Shown: positions 1 to 12,550, counted from the first letter of the stretch. The stretch is 64,000 nucleotides of DNA from Cryptomeria japonica (GCF_030272615.1 NC_081405.1:474454008-474518007); one strand, 5' to 3'. Program-made: numbers and translations. Notes: a model not told the origin generated them from the sequence alone.

Positions 1-195
1 AAACGACCTCAACTGAAACCTCCAACTATCAAAGAGGAGACCGTTCCTCCTTTCATAAATATTCTTCCTCCTCCTCAGTCTTTTGCTAAGACTCAACGAA
101 ATTGTTGTGCGAGAGACCACCGATGAAGGCGTCGTGCGAGAGCTCGTGAAGTTGTTCCTCAAACCATTCGATCTCCCAAGACTTCATAATTTGAT

Positions 196-576
196 ATGAT
201 TCCATTTTCTCTCAAGCAAGATGTTGAACCTACATCTCCAAATCCTAAGTTGCACAAAACCGGTGATGGTTTTACTCCTATTCTTTTTCGTATTCCTCTT
301 TCTATAAATTTTGATGAAGAAATGAGTGAAAATGTTATTCATGATGGAAAAACAACTCCTAATGCTTCTAATAGTGATTATGAATATGTTGATGTGGACA
401 AGCATTTATCAATTGAATTTTCACAAACCCTAATCCTAGCTCCTAGAATCGAACAAAGTGACTTATCACATGAGAATAGTCCTTGTTTGGATCTTGTGAT
501 AGCTCCATCTGTTGTGCTCGATATTGCTCCTCTGGCATGTTGTTCAACTTCCCGAAATAGTGATCAGCAAGATTAG
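196..576 (+). CDS. unrecognised 126-aa ORF before the polypurine tract
   Basis: An open frame of 126 codons starts at an ATG (MIPFSLKQDVEPTSPN) and ends at a TAG. It is hydrophilic, rich in Ser, Pro and Asp/Glu, and has no signal peptide, membrane segment or motif that I recognise. The sequence before 196 in this window also encodes a proline-rich stretch but has stops, so this may be the tail of a longer, broken reading frame. Its position upstream of a polypurine tract and LTR suggests the extreme C-terminus of a retroelement polyprotein or an accessory ORF. It may equally be a chance frame. Confidence 0.25.
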   Translation: MIPFSLKQDVEPTSPNPKLHKTGDGFTPILFRIPLSINFDEEMSENVIHDGKTTPNASNSDYEYVDVDKHLSIEFSQTLILAPRIEQSDLSHENSPCLDLVIAPSVVLDIAPLACCSTSRNSDQQD

Positions 577-1328
577 GAGGTGGATTTCGTGCTAGATTAG
601 CAATATTAGCACTGTAGATCTTCTCTCTCTCCTTTCTTGCTCTTTTGTGACCATTCTTCTATGTGTATCCCTGTTCTTCTATTTTTCCCTCAATGTCTAC
701 TTGAGGATGATGCAAAGCATTGAGATCTTTTTTGGTCTCTTTCATGTGGACTCGAAAGACATCCTCTCTTCCCTTTCTTCTAAGGTAGTGTCCTTTCTTT
801 GGGTAATGACGATTATTATATGCACATATACATATATGATATGCATGAGTTATCATACAACATACTAACCCCGAGGAAAGCGAAACTACTTCGTGTTTTG
901 TGTTCATTATCCTTGGGTTTATTCCTCGACTGGGGCTAAATCCTTGTGATTACGTGCTCCATCTCTTCTCTCTCTTAGGTGTATCCTACCTTAAAACAAT
1001 CTCTCTCGATAAGACGCGCATGATCGCTTTAACGTGGGGGCATACACTCCGCTCATATTTTCCTTCTGGATACTTAGAATTATTTAGTGAACTTCTCTTT
1101 GCTTCACAATTTTGGTATCTTTTTCATGTCTCATAATGAGGGGAACCTTGCTACTTGCACTCATGGTTTTCCCTTCTTGATCTTCCCTTTTACTTTGTCA
1201 ATCAATGTCATAAGATCCTAAGTCCACTTGGGGATTGGTGCATCTTGCCTCTTTGATGTGGTAGAAGTCTTTCAATCTTGTTTCCTTGTACTTTACCGGC
1301 AATATTGGCGTATGCTTATACTCCTGCT

Positions 1329-1343
1329 AAAGTGGGGGCTAAA
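1329..1343 (+). promoter_or_regulatory. polypurine tract
   Basis: AAAGTGGGGGCTAAA immediately precedes the TGTAGTGTCATG start of the LTR. This is the expected position of the primer for plus-strand DNA synthesis of an LTR retrotransposon. Confidence 0.55.
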
Positions 1344-2528
1344 TGTAGTGTCATGAAATTGTGACCCTTGCAATTGGCGACCACATTAGGGTCTTCGCGT
1401 TGGCGATTCGAATCCCGAAGTCTGATCGGAGACCCGAGACTTGCTCAACCCCTGAAAGCTGCCTTGTTTTGCCCTCTGCACTACCTGAACCTGCTTCCTG
1501 TCTTGAGACAAGGGAAGGACAGGTGCAGGGCGCCTTTGTCCCCCTAGGACAGGGGTGTGGCGCCCTTGTCCTTGCCCTATTTTGGGGCTCCCCTATGTCC
1601 TATTTTTGCATTGGACATTGCATAAAGCGAGAAAACCTTCCTTGTGTCGGCCTGTGATGGAAAATCAGTCAATTAACCCTAATTGGTGAGTATATAAGTC
1701 TCATTCACCTTCCCATTTGCATAAATTGTAATTTTTCATTGATCACGCATTCAAGCATTTAAGCATTCCTTTCCAGCATTAAGCATTCTCAAGTCTCCCT
1801 TCAAGGCTAGGTGTTGCATTCAAGACAAGGATTCAACCATTGAAGAGGAGATCCCTTTCAACATTCAATTCAATACAAACAAATCTACCTATATTCTATC
1901 TACAACCTCCCTTGAGGTGACTTACATTTCAGTATTCATTTACATTTACTTGCAAGTACTTTCTTTCATCATTTGGGTAATTCTAAAATTGGGGTTTGAC
2001 TTGAAGGAAAACCCCCACTCCCAGCCCCTTTTCCTCTCTTTTTTGTGTGTGGGTTGCAAGAGCACAACTGTGTTTACATATTTGGACTCCATTTGCAGAG
2101 GCAGAAAAACACTTTTTGTTTCATAGATTTTTTGGAGGATCGTACTTTCAACACGGTCCTGACAACTTTTCCTCAAACTCACAGGGTAGCTTCGTCTCGA
2201 CATATTATAACTAGATCCAAGTTGGCAGCTTCATCTCATGCTTCTATCTCGAGTTATAATTAGTTTTTTGCTACTTTTACACTTAACATAATTCAATCAT
2301 TTTCCAGTCTAAAAGAGGGGTTAAGTTTATCATTTCTATCCCATTATCAATTCATTTAGTATTCAATCTCTACCCTAATAGATTGGATCTAGTGAATTCC
2401 CCCTCTTTTAAATGTAATTTGAATAAGGTGTTTGAAGGGAAATCCGCAGTGAAACTTTCATCTCTCCTCTGAGGGAAGAATAGCTTTCCTCTTGATCTCT
2501 CCATCATTCACCATTTTCACCATTACAA
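1344..2528 (+). repeat. gypsy-like LTR (3' LTR or solo)
   Basis: Starts TGTAGTGTCATGAAATTG right after the polypurine tract. A TATA box (TATATAAG, 1691-1698) lies about 350 bp in, with an ACCCTAAT telo-box-like motif about 14 bp before it (1675-1684). The end is not sharply visible. From about 2529 the sequence is recognisably copia RNase H, so the LTR ends or is truncated there. I found no second copy in the window to fix its limits. Confidence 0.45.
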
Positions 2529-2700
2529 TATCTATCAAGTTTCAGTTTTGAGAGAATAGGTAAATGGGAAGGAAGTCAGATTGGAGTATGTGTCTACTAA
2601 GGAACATATTGTAGACATCTTCATGAAGCCTTTTCCTAAGGATACTTTTGAGTATTTTAGAGGGAAGTTAGGGGTGATTGCCCCTCCTGATCAAAACTAA
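2529..2700 (+). pseudogene. copia-A RNase H C-terminal remnant
   Basis: This aligns, with indels, to the last about 55 codons of the copia-C polyprotein at 34336-34500. The readable tail is a stretch like YVSTKEHIVDIFMKP, then FEYFRGKLGVIAPP and a stop, which matches the conserved end of Ty1/copia RNase H (V-x-T-K-E-x-I-x-D-I-F-x-K-P). The upstream part is frameshifted and nothing older than this C-terminal tail survives, so the gene is a 5'-truncated pseudogene. It is followed by copia-type polypurine tracts and an LTR. Confidence 0.8.
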
Positions 2701-2844
2701 GATGCATTGGTATGCATCAGTCTGGTGTATTTCGCAGTCATATCTTGTGATCCAAATTGATGAGTGGTAGTTTCTACTCAAGGGGAGTAGTTAGTTTTGT
2801 GAGTCAGTTTTGTGGTTTGATTGCAAATATGTGCCTTTGTCATG

Positions 2845-2994
2845 ATGTCAAAGGGGGAGAGAGTCATGTGAAAAACTGTAAAGATATGAAAAAAGGAGAA
2901 GAGTTGTGTGCAAGGTCTAAGCGGGAGGTGTTTATTTATTTGTCATTGATTGTTTTTCACATAATATGTTGGCATGAATGCCAAAGGGAGAGAT
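2845..2994 (+). promoter_or_regulatory. copia-A polypurine tracts
   Basis: Two purine runs, within GATGTCAAAGGGGGAGAGAG (from about 2845) and ATGCCAAAGGGAGAGAT (about 2977-2994), lie between the RNase H stop and the LTR start. The same two-tract arrangement occurs in copia-C before 34874, so it is a family trait. The second tract directly abuts the LTR. Confidence 0.6.
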
Positions 2995-4271
2995 TGTTGG
3001 AAGAATGCTACAAATATGTGCTTGAGAGATATTTGAGAGATGTACTGACATTGATGTCAACATATTTCTATGTCTAAGACAGTGATGCAGTATAGCTCAG
3101 TGATTTAGTTTGTTTGGTATGATGAAGATCAGAGTTTGTGGATTAAAGGGTTTGTAGATGGTTCTTTGTAGTTGGTTCAGTTCAATTCTCAAAGGTCCAC
3201 ATGAAGATTTGATTGAGTTATTGGTATATGTGTTATGGTTTATTTTTCAGTTGTTCAGTGGTGACAAAGTGATAGTATTTTGATCTACATTGTGCCACAT
3301 AGTAATATCTTGATCTTCGAATTTGGAGGAATGTTTGGAACATTGGTGTCTGTCCTCAATTCAAGTGGTTCATCATTTGGAGGTCCCTAAGTGATTTTTC
3401 TAGGTTGACAGTCATTGCAATTAGTGTTCTTAAGGTTCAAGGTATGAAGATGTTGATGATTCTAGTAATATGTGTTGGTGCGGATGTTGCTATGGTAATT
3501 CATGATGTTTGTGGATGTTTTTGGATCGTGTGCCTTCTGTGAACATGGTGGTCCGCATTGATCCTTGTGCTCATAATTGATGTTTTTCTTTGGTATATTG
3601 ATGTTATTCATGTTCTTGGCCGACCGAATGCTTGTAGCGTGTTGCGAATGTTCATGGCATAATTTTTGGAGGTGTAGCCTATTCGAGGTGAAATATTTGG
3701 GTCTGTGCTATGTCTTGACTGACATTGCTTGGTCTACATGTTATTTTGTGTTGAGTATAGTTGTATTTTTGTAAATAGGTGGTGAGTGTTGAGCCGACTT
3801 TGATGATTTCTCCAAGGTTGATGTCATGTATAAATAATTGTTATAATCTTTGTATTCAGTGTGGTAGAGGTGTGTGAATAAGAGAGTGCGTATGTGCGTT
3901 GAATGTATACATCTTTGACGGCAGAGGAGTGTGAAGAAGATAGTTGTTTTGTGTTTCAATGGGACTGAACCGGGCATTAAGAAGATGCTATTTCTCAGTT
4001 CATGATTTCCAGATGTAATCCATGATTGTTGTAGGCAGTGAGCCTCTCTCTTTTGTCAGTGAGCCTTCTTGTTTTGAGAAGTGAGCTCTAGGTAGTGTGC
4101 ATAAAATAATGTGCATTCCCCATTGTAATACTTCTAACAGAGTATACCTATTTTTTAGGTTCATCCCCACCATGGTTTTTCCCTTGATCTAGTTTTCCAC
4201 GTCAAAAATCTTGGTGTTATGTGTGTTTATGTTGTGTTGTTGATCTATGCTTTCATGTTTGATTATCAGAT
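2995..4271 (+). repeat. copia-A 3' LTR, truncated at its end
   Basis: Begins TGTTGGAAGAATGC directly after the polypurine tract. Its distal part (about 4020-4230: repeated 'gtgagc', then CACCATGGTTTTTCCC and a CACGTCAAAAATCTT-type stretch) resembles the distal part of the copia-C LTR (29940-30090). The expected CA end is not reached: at about 4272 the sequence becomes an F-family LTR fragment. Confidence 0.65.
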
Positions 4272-5046
4272 TTGAGAATAAGTTTAAGTTTAAGAGTAGA
4301 AGAATAGATAAATTAGAAGTTAGATTAGAATATGAGAAGAAGAAATTGTTGCTAAGGCTTGTAAATAGAAGTACTCTTTTCATTGAAGATATGGTGAAAT
4401 GTGTTATTTCAACAAGATACATGGTTTCTACTTCTCATTTGCTTTCATGTTGATTAGTTGAATGATAGAGCATTGTGTATGATTCATGTTGAAACTCCTA
4501 ATCCATACCACTAGCAGTTTGTTGATTAGCAAATTCGCCTTGTGTGGTCAATTCGAATACTTGAATGAGCTTAAGTTCAATTGTTATTCAATCATTGATA
4601 TGCATTCAATTAATGGTGTCTATTCTTGATAATGATTTGAAAATCATCTAATTTCCTTAGAAGATTTTCACTAAGCTTTGTGGAGTTGTTGCTTTGCATG
4701 TCAAAGCAAGGCTTAGTCGAGTTGCACCAAAGATTGTTCATCGGTCCTACAATCTTAGACTTCTTAAACCCTATGTATTTTTCCCTTTTTTTAATTCTCC
4801 AAACAAATAGTTAAGAATCTAAGTTCCAACAATTCAAGCATTCAATTATTCAACGTAAGTCCCCTTGGATTACCAAAATTCACATCAACCATTGAGCTTA
4901 TCCACAGGTCGTGACTCGACACTAGGAACTTTGAAGTTGTCTCATTTGATTGTGAAGCATAGCATTTGAGAAACTTTATTCAAGAGAGGATAAGATACCT
5001 TGGTATTTTATTATGTGTTTGATTGTGCATTAAAAACACATCAACA
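4272..5046 (+). repeat. F-family LTR fragment (R-U5 part)
   Basis: Similar in order and content to 14960-15804 and to the 3' ends of F1 and F2. It has a 'gaagaaattgttgctaaggc' region, then a 'ccccttggattaccaaaattcacatcaac' region, then a 'ttcaagagaggataagatac' motif, and ends in ACACATCAACA at 5046. The telo-box palindrome and TATA box found upstream in other copies are missing, so the copy is 5'-truncated at its junction with the copia-A LTR. Confidence 0.6.
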
Positions 5047-6420
5047 CAAACCCAACCCCCAAAAAAAATTTGACTAATACAACAAATTGAACCCTCCAAC
5101 CCAAACTGTTAGCTTAGGCCATAAGCTTTATCTATTTTTACCCTTACCTTATGACCACCTCTTGGCTTGGTTTTAAACGTTTAACACAAAAGAGGAATCA
5201 AACATTCATATCATACCCTCAAATGCAAACCAATGTACATTAACTCAATATTCATTCCCTCTTCCTTTATCTTAACAAGCTTTCACACGAGAAAAACACA
5301 ATAAAGTAGACAACAAGCCGCTCTTAACAATAAACATATGCTTGTAGCAAGGAATTAAGGTTCTTTTGACTCAAACATATACCTAAAACTAAATGCACAA
5401 TTGAAGGTCTATCTCTTCTATTCTTCATTGGTTTGTTATTCTCTCTATGCAATCACGCTTTCCTTCATTTCTTCTTTCCACCCTTTTGCTGCTTATTACC
5501 AGAAATCAACTCAAAGCTAATGGAGCCCAAAACTTGGTTCAAGTTGGTTCAAGGATTCGACAAAATGATGATTACAAGTTTAGTGTCTCTCCACTAAAAC
5601 ATGTCAAGCTAGCAAATTTACGCATTTTTAAAAAATGACTTGTTTTACTCCAAAAAGTGTCATTCACCCCTTAATCTTGAAATGTGACATACAAAACATT
5701 CAAAAGGAAAGAAAACTCATTTTTCATATTGTGAATGAAAAACAAAAATATTTCTCTTCTTTGTTAAACTTATTTTCTTGCTTGCCATTGCACAAATAGA
5801 GTTGATGATTGATCCTTGAATGCTCCAATATGTTTGTTGTGTTATTCCTACATATTTTCAAGTGTTTGTTTGTTGTCAAGGAGATCGTAGAGGAAGATAT
5901 CTTCAAAAGAGGTAGGTTTTTTTAGTTTTTGGTTTTTTTTTTCCTATATATTTTTTACAAATGAACTCTCTTGTTTTGTTTTGATGTTTTTGGTTTGTTT
6001 TCATTCTTCTAGGTATCTATCATACATAATTTTTTTAAATGAAAAAATGATTAAATTTAATAATATAATTTTATTTTCAAACTTCATTTGTTTCAATTCT
6101 TCGAATGTATTTGATGCAGAGCCAGACAACAAACTAGGTGATAACCTTCTCTCACCCACAACTACTATGTCTTTGTCAAGTTGTTTTGTTTGTTCAAGGT
6201 GTCAAACAACACACCTGCCAAGTTCTCAGCTCACACAACAATTTGTGTGACCGGATCCATACCGGATTAGTATCTTCTGGTACTGGTGGGATGAAAACAC
6301 TCTACCCTTGTGTGAATGGCAGGCAATCTTTTTGGTACTGGTGGGATGAAAACCTATTGAATTTTTTCTATTGGTGGTCCAACCAACACAAAACATCCAT
6401 AAGATCTGACTATCAAATGT
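5047..6420. other. no gene seen; AT-rich interval
   Basis: I see no convincing coding sequence. Two short direct duplications stand out: a 'tctggtactggtgggatgaaaac' type segment near 6277-6300 and again near 6328-6352, and an 'actagtagccc-act/cc-ggttga' pair just after, near 6456-6497. The start (caaacccaaccccc-poly(A)) weakly resembles 10195-10225 on the far side of hAT-1. Confidence 0.4.
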
Positions 6421-7673
6421 GTTAGGGGGTACTTGTCTCACAACTGTCCTATTTGTCTAGTAGCCCTACTGGTTGACTAGTAGCCCCACCGGTTGAGTTC
6501 TCCACACACAACTTAACAAAATTCCAAAGGACAAGATAAACTAAGAAAAGATTAAGATACCCTTTATCAAGTTACACAATTCCCCAAAGAATTAAACTCT
6601 AACCCCAAGTTTGAAGGGTCTATATCCTTGCTATCCTTCCAGAACTAATTAAGCCAATTAGGCCTAATTTACAAAGCAACTACCCCTTGTATTAGTCCCC
6701 CGTATAAACCAACACTTCTTCAAGGTGGGGTAAGGTGTCAAACCACCAAATCCAAGGTTTCAGGATTTGATCCCATCTTCTTTGTCTACTACAAGTGATT
6801 TTCACTTCTTCAGTTCAGGTGGTCACATAGAAATGCTCGCTTAGGGTCAATTCAATCTCTTCAGGCTTGGAGCCTCCCTACAAACCAACACTAAGATATT
6901 ATGGTAAAATGGAACCTCTAACATTTTCCCATAGGTTGTTTGGTCCTCTGGTGAAAATGTCAGATTAAGGGCATCTTTACAGTGAAACCCTAGGTGTTGG
7001 CAGGGTTTGTGACCAATCCGGGTAGGTTTTGATGGATCTCTACAACCCGATTGTTACAAGACCTCAAACTTGATTCAAATGAAAGGTAAGAGACTTCCCT
7101 AAATCATCCAATTGGTTCCAAGCATCCACCAGTCCATACTAGTCATAAATGAACATCAAACACGTAGAATTTCCGAAAACTCCAAGTATATTGTATTGCT
7201 CCAAACTCCAAAACATTACCAATTTCAACAACTTCCACAATAACAACTAGAACAACCCTGAAATCGATCCAAGTGGGAATAATATAGCCTTCCTAAGGGT
7301 TTCCAATCACTTTTCAAACTTTGGAACCGTTGGAAGATTAGTTACCCCTTTTTATAGCATTTTGCAATGACAACAAAAGTTGTCAACTTGCACTTTTCAA
7401 ATTTGGCGACTCCAAGGTGTATTCGGCCTATTCCAAGGATTGGTCTGATGTTTCTAAGACCAATATTTATTTTCCTGACTCATGCCTAGACTCCTACTGA
7501 CCCACATGGTCATTTGTCCACGGTGGCATATAAAATGCAACCATGACAATGCCTTACATCAATTGGGTCTTATTGGCTCACAAACCTATCAACCTACTTC
7601 ATATGATCATTTTCACCTCATGGGTGATATTAGACTCTTTTAGGCTTCATTTGTGTCTTTGGGTGCTCCTACA
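6421..7673 (-). repeat. LTR-like sequence, minus strand
   Basis: Read on the minus strand it starts TGTAGGAGCACCC at 7673. About 330 nt in it has a TATA-like CTATAAAAAGGGG (plus 7349-7361), preceded by 'ttgacaacttttgttgtc'. The plus-strand LTR at 11134 shares the TGTAGGRGCACC start, 'gccaataa', 'gtaaggcattg' and the 'gacaactttt' segment, so the two belong to one family in opposite orientation. The far end near 6421 (TGTTAGGGGG on plus) is tentative, and no target-site duplication was found. Confidence 0.45.
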
Positions 7674-7784
7674 CCAGTGTTGTTATTGATCATGTTGTGT
7701 TAGGTATTATAATGGCAACCGTTACTAGCTTCGTAAGCCAACCCTACTTCAAAAACAAACTCAAACTCTCCACTTTGGAAATAT

Positions 7785-10003
7785 GTTGAAATGGTACCAC
7801 AACTTCCAAGTGGTGGGGCTTATGTTTGCATTTGTGGTCATTGTAAAGTTAGATACTTGAGCTCATGCAGCCAAGTGAAAAGCTATTTGTGCAAGATCCC
7901 TCAACAAGGCATCAAATTTTGTCTAGGCGTGGATGGTAAAGGAATTCCTAAAGCAGAAATCTTGACATATATCGAAGAGAAAGAAGAAGTAGACCACATA
8001 GTAGATCATAAATCAAAACATCTTTTGTTAAATAAAGGATCTTGAGGGATGAAGCCGCCTCCACCACAATCTCATTTTCAACCTACAGAGAACCATCCAT
8101 TTTTGTCCATACCTCAAGAACAACTTGGGGCCTCTACACATAAGAGATGAAAGGGTTCGTTCAAAATTTCATTTTATAATGAGTCTAGGAATTATCGGTG
8201 TTGAGGTGTATCTATGTTATTGGATTGGCAATCAATGTTGTTCGCTCACCATATTAGCAAAAAATGGTGAAATAAATTAGTGAGGCTCCAAAAGGGTACA
8301 AGGGCCCATGTTTTGAGAGGTTGTGTAGCACCTTATTAGATAAAGAGGTGAAATTTTTAGAGGAATCCTTAAAGCCCATAAAGGATTCATAGGTTGAAAG
8401 AGGGTTGTCCATCATCTCAGATGGATGGAAAGATGAAAAAAATTGCCCATTGATCAATGTTATTGACACATCCCTTAAAGGGACATTGTTTTGAGAGCAG
8501 TGGATTGAGGAAGTGGACTCTAGAAATGTTGTGCAAGTTATAACACACAATGAGAAAAATTGTAGGGTTTCTAGGTTATTCGTTGAGGAGCATTATTGGC
8601 ACATTTTTGGGACACCTTGTATTGTCCACTCCCTCAACCAAACACTACAAAAATTTGGCATCAAAATTGATTTGATCAAACAAGTGTATGTTGAGGCCAA
8701 AGAAATCCAAATGTTCGTCACCAACCACCGTATGTCACAAGGCATATTTAGAACATTCTTCAAATTGGAGTTGTTGACAATAACTTAAATAATAAATATG
8801 TTTCACTTTAGTAAAGTTTTTAATTTTATTTTAATTTTTGTACATTTATTTTTTTCCAAATAGGTTGTTGAGACTCGTTTTGCCTCCAACACAATTGTCT
8901 TGAGTCAACTTATGAAGGTTAATGAGGCACTTTCTAACATAGTCATAAGCTTAAATTGGTCTTAAGGCAATCTAGCACTACAAGGGCCAGAAAGGTTAAG
9001 AAAACTATCCTCAATGACATATGGTAGTATTGTGTTGAGTGTCTCCTCAATCTGAGTGAGCCCATATTGAGCATGATTAATTATACTAACATGGTTAGGC
9101 CTTGTTTGTGTGAGGTGTGTGATGGCATTGATGCAATGATTGAGAAAATGAAAGTCATCATAAATGCAAATGAGAGAGATCTTGAAGAAAATAATTCTTC
9201 AAATAACTAAACAATCATCGAAAAGAGATAAAACAAAATGACCTTTCCTACTTGCCTTTGCATTGACTCCCAAATATTATAATTCTTGGCTCCTTTTTTT
9301 GACATCAAGAATTGCCCCATATAGAGATGTTGAAGTCTCTCCCAAGTACAATGTAGCACTTTGCAAAGTCTTCACTAATCATGACATGCAAGATGCAGTG
9401 AGGGCTAAGCCGACGGGTTTCGCATGCTCCAACAATTGTAGTCTTGATGATCTTTAAGATAAGTATATGGTCAATGCTCATAGTTGGTGGTACTTCCATG
9501 GCCAATCATACACACACCTACAACCTCCTACGATAAAAAATTTATTGCAAGTTTTATAAAAAAATCTTTTAAATTCATCTTCTCTGTTTTATTTATATTT
9601 CATATTTTGAAAATTTCTCTCTAAAATTTTCTTCATAGGTTGCTAATTCATTTGCATCTAAGAGGAATTGGAGCACATACTCCATCAACTCAATAAAGTA
9701 CAATAGGCTACACTCAAAAAAGGAAGAGGGCTTAGCGTTTGCGCATTCAAGCTTGTGCCTTCTTACAAACAAACAAAGTGGCTACAAAGAAGGGGACACA
9801 AGGAAGTGGGATATCAAGCCAAAGCGTATTAACTTGGATGCTTCCATTGCCCACTTTGTTGCACTTGACATCGATAATGACTATGAGCCAACTAGTGACC
9901 ATGAGAGTGCTAGTGTTAATGCTAGTGCCAGTCGCACTATTTGTGATTCTAATTGGCCACTACATAGATCATCTAATATGGATGGTGATGAAGATATTTT
10001 TTA
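7785..10003 (+). pseudogene. hAT-1 transposase pseudogene
   Basis: A decayed hAT-superfamily transposase gene. hAT transposases cut and paste DNA using a BED zinc finger, a DUF659/RNase H-like core and a C-terminal dimerisation region. Visible in order: a BED-like finger (7797-7960, CICGHCKVRY with later Cys/His partly lost); DUF659 (8400-8700, SIISDGWKDE, then HIFGTPCIVHSLN); core (8864-9200, VETRF onward); and a C-terminal region (9639-10003, RNWSTYSINSIKYNRL). Probable introns end at 8863 (ttttttccaaatag) and 9638 (ttcttcatag), as in plant hAT genes. Many stops and frameshifts (for example 8388, 8493 and across 8960-9200) rule out function. It lies between two LTRs of opposite orientation; terminal inverted repeats were not found. 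Confidence 0.8.
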
Positions 10004-10571
10004 AAACCCATATGATATTTGACAAATGATGGTTGATTGTTGACACTTGACATTATTATTTTTTGATTTTAATAGATATTATGACATTCAAGTTTGACTA
10101 ATATTTTATTATTAATATGGTGGTGTATTTTGAACTTATTTACTCTTGCAAATATGTATATATTTATAATTTTAATATGTTTTTATATCGACAAACCCAA
10201 AACAAACCCAACCCTAAAAAAATTGACTGAACTGGCAAACATAATTGGTAACTAGAGTTCCTATAGAAAGACAAAGAAGCCTACGCCTAAAGTTGGACAT
10301 AAGTTCAACACACTCAATGGAAAATGATCTGATATGCATAGTTAACCTATTTTTTATAAGCATTCTATTTATGCTTTGTTTTCTCATGGGTTGAGGTGTT
10401 GAGTCAATTTTGGGGACTAATTAGAGAAGGAGCATTTTTAGTGCCTATGATCTTATTCCCTTGATTTGGGAATGGATATTAGTATGATCTTCCTTTCAGT
10501 TGAGAAGCTCTTATCTTTTCATATTATTTTACATGTTGCAATTGTGTTTGACCTTTTGGGTTGAATAGTTA
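10004..10571. other. no gene seen
   Basis: AT-rich sequence after hAT-1, probably its 3' untranslated region and flank. No motif or structure is recognised. Confidence 0.4.
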
Positions 10572-10740
10572 GATGTTGAGAAGGCTTTTCTATATGGGGA
10601 TTTGGAGATCTACTTATCATTGCTAAAGCACCTGGTGGTGTTAAGGAATATCATTATTTGTAGAGTATGTCTCTATGGTTAAAGTTCATTCCAACTGAGA
10701 TTTGATACATACTTGGATTTGAGATTTGTGTAGAGTTGTG
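10572..10740 (+). pseudogene. copia reverse transcriptase remnant
   Basis: One frame reads DVEKAFLYGDLEIYL and, after damage, CRVCLYG and FDTYLDL. This follows the order of the copia reverse transcriptase (D-V-x-x-A-F-L-x-G-D-L-x-x-x-I-Y, then C-R-L-x-x-x-L-Y-G-L-K). About 55 codons survive, with stops. The catalytic YVDD segment is absent. No LTR can be tied to it. Confidence 0.65.
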
Positions 10741-11133
10741 TTCCATAGGGGCACATCCCTAGCCCTCAAACCCTCATCCTTGTCCCCAATGGCATTCAGG
10801 TATGTTAGGTTGACAAGGGACATCTCTTGGCTATCCCTAAAAATCTTTAAATTTTTGATACTTTTTTTAAACATGTTGCAGAAATAGGAAACACCATTAG
10901 AACATTTGATCGTCACCAAGACAGTTGATGTCTAAAATGTTCCTAGACATCTAAGATGGCACAAGATGTCTGAGACGTCCCTCGACCATCCCAGGGATAG
11001 CCAAGTGTGCCAACAGCAACGCAAGTTTTATAATGTTTTTAGAAAATGAATCATTCATGAAATTGGGAAAAGACTATTAAATACACCATGACAACATTAT
11101 AACAACAGTAAAATTAACCATGACAACAATTGG
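10741..11133. other. no gene seen
   Basis: Contains a partial inverted pair around 'agggacatctcttggctatccct' (10826-10850) and 'ccctcgaccatcccagggatagcc' (10979-11002), about 130 bp apart. It could be a decayed small element. Nothing is coding. Confidence 0.3.
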
Positions 11134-12550
11134 TGTAGGGGCACCTATGGGTCCAAGGAGCCAATAAAGATTTTGTCATTTCTTTTCATGTTTTTTTGTT
11201 CATTTGGGATGTAATAAGGTCTTCATGATGACCATTTTGAATTCATTTGAAGTCACCTTGTAAGGCATTGATGCCAATTGCTTGTATGTGGCTAATTACG
11301 ACCACATTGGTCAACTTTGGTCAACACCTCCCAATGTGTGGTATGGGAGTGGATATAATGTATTTGATGTTTTTATGTCTCATTTGACATGTTTGCAAGG
11401 TTTTTGGTAGTTATTTGAGGCAATTGTACAAAATGAGCAAAATTGTAAAAGTTGCTGACAACTTTTCAAAGTTGTCAAGCAATATAATCACAAAAAGTGG
11501 TTCCAACGGCTAACCAATCCAAAAGATGGTTAGAGCCATTGGTTTTAAAGTTTAAATAGACCCATCAAGTGTTGAGGAGGGGTTGGATGGAAAGTTTGTA
11601 TAGAGAACTCAAGTATTGAATAAAGTTTGAAGAACATTTCTCTACAATTTTCTATTAAAATGTTGCACTTTCCTTCATATCTTTCTTGTTTCAACGTTCT
11701 AGCACATGAGAGTGGATTTTTTGGAAAGGTCTCTGAGTTTCCTTTCATTTGAGATCAATTTCGCTTGATTTCATTGAGTTTTGACCATTCTGCAATTGAA
11801 TTTGTTAAAACTAGTTTGAAACCCTAGGTTTTGGGGTTTTGTCAAAGAATAATGTAGAACTGACCATTCCATCAACGGCTTGACTCAAGACTTGGTGTAA
11901 TGGTAGGTGTGGTAGTGTTCTGCTTGCATTTTCATCAGTTTTTGCAAAGGAGGAGTTTGGAGGGAAATTTGAGTGCTTGAGGGCTTAACATCCTCATGTG
12001 TTAAGCCGGTAGGACAAGGTTTGAGTAAGCATTTGGATTTTTGGTACCAACACAAGCAAATAGATCTTAAAACCTATTTAATCCTTTCATATTTGGCATG
12101 TCCATGCATTCCATGTTGGGTGTGAAAGTTGGTGAAGTGTCTATAGGGTACCTCTAGTGCAATCAAAGACCTAATAGGGCTCTTGGAGGACTGTAACAAT
12201 CAATTTTTGGACATTTTGGTCCAAAACACCATATCCTGATTTTGATTTATGTTTGAGAACTTCCAAAAGGGTATCTAGAAGTGGTCTTGTTTTGTGCTTA
12301 GGGTCAAAGCGTCAAAATATATGGCCAAAAATCTCTCTAAGTAGGACTACTAGGATCTAGTCACCCCGAGAGAACCAATAGTGTGGAATGGCCTAAAAGG
12401 GCTTGTGACAAAGGCGATTTTGGTTTATTTGAGTCAATCTGAGTTTGTGGACATTATGGGTTACCTGCCTCTAACCTTGCAAGTGTCTTTTGTGGTGTTG
12501 TCTCAAGTTGCCACGTTGTGAGACCTAGTCAAAGGTTGAGAGCCTTGGGT
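11134..12550 (+). repeat. LTR-like sequence, plus strand
   Basis: Starts TGTAGGGGCACC. It shares its start and several short segments with the minus-strand LTR that ends at 7673 (see that entry). TTTAAATAGACC at about 11547 is a candidate TATA region, about 415 bp in. The distal end is not clear; sequence of a different style begins after about 12550. No gag or pol is attached, so it is probably a solo LTR. Confidence 0.4.

Larger units (their letters stand above)
1..1343 (+). mobile_element. 3' internal part of a gypsy-like LTR element
   Basis: This stretch runs into a purine-rich tract at 1329-1343 that is followed directly by an LTR-like start (TGTAGTGTCATG). That order (end of internal region, polypurine tract, LTR) is the usual 3' layout of an LTR retrotransposon. 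No reverse transcriptase, RNase H or integrase motif is visible here, so only the distal 3' portion of the element is inside the window. From about 600 to 1328 I see no coding sequence, only pyrimidine-rich, probably untranslated DNA. The gypsy-like label rests on the style of the polypurine tract and LTR, not on a protein domain. Confidence 0.45.

Noticed and set aside
5044-10225. Terminal repeats of hAT-1 at 5044-5075 and 10195-10225
   Set aside because: The similarity is direct rather than inverted, short, and of simple composition.
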